Of a DNA stretch of 53,536 bases, positions 49,892-53,536 are shown piece after piece. The stretch is from assembly GCA_021777555.1 (NCBI GenBank), contig JAJYDK010000026.1, forward strand, positions 1 to 53,536. The letters are read 5' to 3'. The position numbers and the translations under genes are program-made. The stretch's first letter is position 1, and the number at the start of each line of letters is the position of its first letter. The notes below the pieces were generated by a model that saw only the letters and a list, made by a program, of their open reading frames with translations, had not been told where the DNA came from and ran no database searches. Source of the stretch: Pseudomonadota bacterium. Lineage in GTDB: Bacteria > Pseudomonadota > Gammaproteobacteria > Steroidobacterales > Steroidobacteraceae.

Positions 49892-51829
49892 TCAAAGCTG
49901 ATAAACCGCGTACTGGATCGACCCGCACCCGAGTCCATTTTCCCCGCCAGTGAGCTGAATCTGGCCGCCCTGCCCAGCCGGGAGAGTGAATGCGAGACTG
50001 AACGGGAAGTACATGGCATTGGGATTGTAGTTCGACCCGCCCTTTCCGTACCGCCCCGACTGCGAATCCACAGGCGCGCCGCCGGACGTCGCCGACAGAG
50101 TAATTTGACCAGTGTTTGCGCTGCTTCCACAGCCGCCTTGCCCGATGCCAGCCGAGGCGCTGGCAAACACGAGCTCAGGAGCAGAGGACGCCGTGAGATT
50201 CACCGTCGGCGCGCTGGTGCCGTACTGGATGCAGCGGTACCGATAGAAGCGAGAACCGCAGTAACCCCAGTAGCTATACGTCACGGGTCCCTGGGTACCG
50301 GAGGTGATCAACTTTCCCATGTTTGCGGCGCCGAACTGCTGGACCTCGAGGCACAACTGACTGATGGAGTTATACCCTGTCGAGCAGGGTCCCTGATTCA
50401 GGTTGTTGTTGATCGCGCCAATACTGCTCGTATTGCCGTTGATCTGCCCTTGCTGGCTGCTGTACTCGTTGTTCAGGTTGTTGATCTGGCCCTGCTGATT
50501 CGAGAGAGTCTGCGTGTCGGAGTACACCTGACTCGACAATTGCGAATACCACGGGTATGGGCCACCGGAACGCACATCGATGTCGTTCACGTTGGCGGAC
50601 CCCAATGCGCTGCCTGGCGCGACGTTTAGATTTCCTGAACCGTCCTGGGCGACCATGCCCCACCCATCGGTGTAGTGCGTGGAGAGCCCCCATCCATTGC
50701 AGGATCCGGAATTGTTGTCGATGCAGACGCCTTGATTCCAGATGTCTCCGGCGCTGTTCATCGCCGCGTTCGGCGAGGAGTTATTCGGCCCCACACCAAT
50801 GGTGCCGTGGGCATCGATATCCCACGTCTGGATGCCACCACCCCATCCAGGCGGAAGGCCCGCGTGCGGAAGGTAACCATTGGTACCGATCTCACCGCCG
50901 ACAACCACGTCGGCGCCGAAGAATCCATACCCAGGCACGTGCAGATTCCCGTTTTGGGTGACCGCGAGGGCCTGCCACGACCCTCCATTCCACGCGAAGG
51001 CCCGATCGGTATCCAGGGTCAACCGCACATCGCCGTTCTGGTTTCCGGTCCCGGGCAGGGCCGCATACGTCGCCACCGGCGCGCGCCAGTGGCCACCGCC
51101 GACCTCGGTCCAGGATCCGGTGCTCGGACAGTCGAGAAGACTGCCATTAATGTCGCGGGAAATGGCCCCCGGCGTACACGACCAGCCAACATTCTCCACG
51201 GCCCCCAGGATCAGCGGCGTCGACATGGTATTGTCGGCCGCGGTGGGTGCCGGGACGCGCCAGAGGAAGCGCGAGTCATTGGCCTGCTGCGCGGCATTGC
51301 TCTCGACCTTCACGGCGAGCGCCCCTGGCCCGACGCCGCTCGGCGCCGGTGCCTGCCAGGTGTTGCCGGTCCCGTAGACCACGCCGGCCACTTGACCGGA
51401 GATCGGCACCTCCGGGACGTACCCTCCGCGATCGCCGAGGTCGAGCAGGATCTGCCCGGCGTCGGGGTCGGGGTAGCGGTAGGTTCCCTGGGCGATCACA
51501 TAGCCGGTCACGTTCCCGCTCGAGTCCGCCTGGTACTGGACGCTGATGGGATCCCCCATCGCATCCGTGGTCTTCGTGCCCGGAGGCAGATACCCCTGCG
51601 CGATGAGTTGCGCCACGGTCACGGTGTGCGTGCTGCCCGGGGCGGACAGCGACGCCATGTAGCCGTACTCATACTGCAGCGCGGCATTCGTGATCCTGGC
51701 GAGTTGCCCCGCCTCGACCTGCGCCACCTGGTCGGAAAATGCCTGGTGCTGCGCTCCGACCATGGACGGCATGAGGATGGCGACGGCCATGAAGCTCGCG
51801 ATGAGGAGGATGATCTCCGGGACGCCCAT
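49892..51829 (-). CDS. pilV: PilV-like type IV pilin/tip adhesin of conjugation system
   Basis: 645-residue protein with a prepilin-like N-terminus (M-G-V-P-E-I-I-L-L-I-A-S-F-M-A-V-A-I-L), then T-V-T-V-A-Q-L-I-A-Q-G-Y-L-P-P-G as in PilV minor pilins of IncI-type thin pili. The central and C-terminal parts are Gly/Asn-rich with several short repeats (S-N-Q-Q-G-Q-I-N-N-L-N-N-E-Y, S-S-Q-Q-G-Q-I-N-G-N). The C-terminal domain has paired cysteines and G-G-Y/G-N-type strands. The ATG at 51829 starts the pilin helix; the longer frame to 52027 overlaps the next gene. It would sit at the pilus tip and choose recipients. Confidence 0.8.
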   Translation of the reverse strand: MGVPEIILLIASFMAVAILMPSMVGAQHQAFSDQVAQVEAGQLARITNAALQYEYGYMASLSAPGSTHTVTVAQLIAQGYLPPGTKTTDAMGDPISVQYQADSSGNVTGYVIAQGTYRYPDPDAGQILLDLGDRGGYVPEVPISGQVAGVVYGTGNTWQAPAPSGVGPGALAVKVESNAAQQANDSRFLWRVPAPTAADNTMSTPLILGAVENVGWSCTPGAISRDINGSLLDCPSTGSWTEVGGGHWRAPVATYAALPGTGNQNGDVRLTLDTDRAFAWNGGSWQALAVTQNGNLHVPGYGFFGADVVVGGEIGTNGYLPHAGLPPGWGGGIQTWDIDAHGTIGVGPNNSSPNAAMNSAGDIWNQGVCIDNNSGSCNGWGLSTHYTDGWGMVAQDGSGNLNVAPGSALGSANVNDIDVRSGGPYPWYSQLSSQVYSDTQTLSNQQGQINNLNNEYSSQQGQINGNTSSIGAINNNLNQGPCSTGYNSISQLCLEVQQFGAANMGKLITSGTQGPVTYSYWGYCGSRFYRYRCIQYGTSAPTVNLTASSAPELVFASASAGIGQGGCGSSANTGQITLSATSGGAPVDSQSGRYGKGGSNYNPNAMYFPFSLAFTLPAGQGGQIQLTGGENGLGCGSIQYAVYQL

Positions 51830-51830
51830 A

Positions 51831-52112
51831 TCAGTGCTCCTTGCGCGCTGCCGTGGCGGCGCGAGTGTTAGGTTCGACCTTCGTCGCCCGCAGTACGGGC
51901 GACGGGACCCGAACAATGACGACGCGCGGGGCCGCGAGCGCCGCGCGGGTCGCAGCGGCGAGCTGCACCTCGAGGCGGTGTTCGGTCGCCAGGGAGACGT
52001 GCAGCATGGCGAGGAGTGCCAGCGCACAGGCGCTCACGGTCCAGTACATGATCCTCAGCCGCCGCGGCGGCGTGGGGCGGGTCCAGTGACCGAGACGAGA
52101 GATGCAGCTCAT
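51831..52112 (-). CDS. Small single-helix membrane protein, conjugation block
   Basis: 93-residue protein with one membrane helix (I-M-Y-W-T-V-S-A-C-A-L-A-L-L-A-M-L-H-V-S-L-A) after a basic N-terminus and a basic tail. Unrecognised. GAGGAG lies 5 nt before the ATG, and the gene is tightly packed: it overlaps the upstream gene by 4 nt and its stop lies 1 nt before pilV. Probably an accessory of the pilus or transfer apparatus. Confidence 0.7.
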   Translation of the reverse strand: MSCISRLGHWTRPTPPRRLRIMYWTVSACALALLAMLHVSLATEHRLEVQLAAATRAALAAPRVVIVRVPSPVLRATKVEPNTRAATAARKEH

Positions 52113-52378
52113 AGAGACTCCTCGGGACTCGTGGCCCCACAGTCTGGTGACGGATGATTGCCGGTCGCCTCGCGGCGTATCGCGAGGGCGCCGCGCCAAA
52201 ACACCGCGACGATCGCCGCGATGATCGCAACCGTCAGCCACAGGGGGTGGCCAGCGGCGATATCGAGCGCGAGCGCGAGGCCCAGGAGGAGCCGCAGAAT
52301 TGGGTTTCCCAACTCGGCGGTGCGGACTTGCCGCCGCGCGGCGCGTAAAAATGACCGTCGAATGGATGACATCGACAT
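52109..52378 (-). CDS. Small membrane protein, conjugation block
   Basis: 89-residue protein with two hydrophobic segments (I-L-R-L-L-L-G-L-A-L-A-L-D-I-A-A-G and L-W-L-T-V-A-I-I-A-A-I-V-A-V-F-W) between basic ends. Unrecognised. GGAGG lies 10 nt before the ATG at 52378; a second ATG at 52372 is further from it. It overlaps the following gene by 4 nt, giving translational coupling from trbL through pilV. Confidence 0.7.
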   Translation of the reverse strand: MSMSSIRRSFLRAARRQVRTAELGNPILRLLLGLALALDIAAGHPLWLTVAIIAAIVAVFWRGALAIRREATGNHPSPDCGATSPEESL

Positions 52379-52383
52379 CTGTG

Positions 52384-53536
52384 CTAATCCTCCGAGTGTC
52401 CGAAGCGAATTCCGGGGGCGCTGACGCTGCCCTCGTGCGGCAGGCCGCGATGCGCCTGACCGGCGTGCTGCTGTGCGCGTTGCCAGAGTTTGGCCGCCGC
52501 GGACGGCTCTTTCTTCTCGCCCTCCCCCTTCCCTTCGGGGTCCGCGCGGAAGGTTTGAGTCCCCTCGGGCCGACCGGCCGAGAACTGATCCGGACCCCCG
52601 GTGGACGGTGCCGCCCCGGGACTCCCGGCCCCCTCCGCGGGGGGCGCTCCCCCGTCGCCCGCGGCACCGCGGGTGTTCGTGGCACCACCGGTGCCCGTGG
52701 CACCCCCAGTGGCAGATGCGCCGCCGCCCGCGGCCTTTCCGGCGGCGCTCCCCAGGTGCTCGGCCGCCTTGCCGGCCGCCTCGACCCCTTTGCCCGCCGC
52801 CTGGCCCGCGGCGGAGACCGCCGCCCCGACGGGCTGCAGTCCCGGCACAGCGGAAATGGCCGCTCCCGCGGCCTTCCCGGCGGCTGCGACCCCCGCCCCT
52901 GCGGCCTTCCCGCCCGCTCCCATACCGGCCCCCGCCGCACTGCCCGCGCCGGGCGGCGGCGGGGTCGCCGCGATCGCACCGGCTCCGCCCTTGAACCCTC
53001 CCACGGATGACCCTGCCCCGCCGATGCCGCCCGCAGGACTCCCCGACACGGACGTGAGTCCCGCCAGGCGACCGAGCGCCGCCTTGGCCGCAACGCCCCC
53101 GGCCGCGGCGCCGAGCGCCGTCGCGGCGCCGGCGCGGGCCATGCCTCCCCCCGCGGCAGTCAGGTGTGAGAGCCCGAGGCTCGCCGCGCCCCCCATGATG
53201 CTGCCCGCAACCGAGGGAATCGTGAGCGCCATGATCCCGCCGAGGAGTCCGGACGTGCCGAGCGCCAACATGTTCGGAATCGGGAGCACTTGGCCGGCAC
53301 CCAACTGATTCAGCCACGACGCATCCTGCTGCGCCATGTGCACCATGACGGCACTCACGCCATAGGTCGTGAGGAGCTTCACGCCGACTGAAGCGGCATA
53401 ACTCGCGTAACGTTCACCGAACTGTACCGTCCATCGCGAGCCCAGAAACCCCAACATGATGCTCCCGATCCCGAGCACCATGTACATTTCCATCAGCGTC
53501 ATCATCAATTGCAAGGCCACGAGACCGAAGCCCAAG
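52384..53536 (-). CDS. TrbL/VirB6-family conjugal transfer protein (5' end beyond window)
   Basis: C-terminal part (about 384 residues) of a type IV secretion inner membrane channel protein. It begins inside the polytopic TrbL domain (L-Q-L-M-M-T-L-M-E-M-Y-M-V-L-G-I-G-S-I-M-L-G-F, then L-L-T-T-Y-G-V-S-A-V-M-V-H-M). It continues as a long Ala/Gly repeat-rich segment (A-A-G-K-A-A-G-A, G-G-A-T-G-T-G-G-A-T) and an acidic-basic tail, as TrbL proteins do. The gene continues to the right of the window. It shows that a conjugative T4SS is, or was, part of the element. Confidence 0.85.
   Translation of the reverse strand, partial: LGFGLVALQLMMTLMEMYMVLGIGSIMLGFLGSRWTVQFGERYASYAASVGVKLLTTYGVSAVMVHMAQQDASWLNQLGAGQVLPIPNMLALGTSGLLGGIMALTIPSVAGSIMGGAASLGLSHLTAAGGGMARAGAATALGAAAGGVAAKAALGRLAGLTSVSGSPAGGIGGAGSSVGGFKGGAGAIAATPPPPGAGSAAGAGMGAGGKAAGAGVAAAGKAAGAAISAVPGLQPVGAAVSAAGQAAGKGVEAAGKAAEHLGSAAGKAAGGGASATGGATGTGGATNTRGAAGDGGAPPAEGAGSPGAAPSTGGPDQFSAGRPEGTQTFRADPEGKGEGEKKEPSAAAKLWQRAQQHAGQAHRGLPHEGSVSAPGIRFGHSED

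Larger units (their letters stand above)
41050..53536. mobile_element. Integrative conjugative-type element, left part
   Basis: It begins at att copy 3, with a tyrosine recombinase 80 bp inside. It runs through an AAA ATPase, regulators, lipoproteins and a GHKL operon to a PilV-like pilin and TrbL, and leaves the window. Because the tRNA fragment is on the minus strand with its 3' end leftwards, the other end should be an intact tRNA(CAU) gene to the right. A relaxase and coupling protein are not in view, so mobility is inferred. Confidence 0.7.

Noticed and set aside
49740-49892. Shufflon crossover sites at the 3' end of the PilV-like gene
   Set aside because: I looked for the GTGCCAATCCGGT-type core on both strands near the gene end and did not find it; no Rci-like recombinase is in view.

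Overview
The window is GC-rich, tightly packed proteobacterial chromosome. The gene content (EmrAB-type pump with a NodT-family outer-membrane partner, bufferin operon, SigF/NrsF, MsrPQ, YbiT, S9 peptidase, TrbL/PilV-type conjugation genes) points to a gammaproteobacterium, perhaps of the Xanthomonadales/Nevskiales kind. I cannot name the genus from the sequence.

Region 1 (1-9.9 kb) holds a MarR-controlled tripartite drug efflux operon on the minus strand (marR-emrA-emrB-outer membrane factor, the last cut by the window edge). It is followed by a DksA/TraR zinc-finger protein, a secreted dipeptidyl-peptidase-IV-like S9 enzyme, an aldo/keto reductase, a DUF1993 protein and an OsmC-like peroxidase.

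Region 2 (9.4-15.3 kb) looks like one stress module. A four-gene bufferin operon (bufA-bufB-bufC-doxX, minus strand) is divergent from sigF-nrsF-msrP-msrQ (plus strand). Between them lie two divergent ECF-type promoters with matching -35 and -10 elements, each with a 16-bp spacer. This suggests SigF drives its own operon, periplasmic methionine-sulfoxide repair and a copper-binding modified peptide together.

Region 3 (15.3-37.1 kb) is ordinary chromosome: photolyase, a LysM/YkuD L,D-transpeptidase, a LysR regulator divergent from aconitase-prpF-quinone reductase, a heavy-metal-type RND efflux system, the ABC-F ATPase YbiT, an RRM RNA-binding protein, a fatty acid desaturase, a secreted protein and a Tat-exported beta-lactamase-fold hydrolase.

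Region 4 (37.27-53.5 kb) is acquired DNA. Three 46-bp direct copies of the 3' half of a CAU-anticodon tRNA (37265, 38905, 41050; all minus strand, all lacking the 5' half) bound two small cassettes. The cassettes share related termini but carry different nucleotidyltransferase toxin-antitoxin-like pairs (a wHTH/NTase pair and AbiEi/AbiEii). Neither cassette has a recombinase. To the right of the third copy begins a larger integrative element with a tyrosine recombinase, a Lon-like AAA ATPase, a ribbon-helix-helix regulator and lipoproteins. It also has a three-gene operon whose last product joins a GHKL (Hsp90-like) ATPase to an HExxH metallopeptidase-like domain, and a conjugation block (PilV-like pilin/adhesin, two small membrane proteins, TrbL). 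The element runs past the right edge. Its far end should be an intact tRNA(CAU) gene on the minus strand.

The best candidates for undescribed biology are the tandem tRNA-bounded toxin-antitoxin cassettes and the GHKL-HExxH operon with its two membrane-anchored partners.
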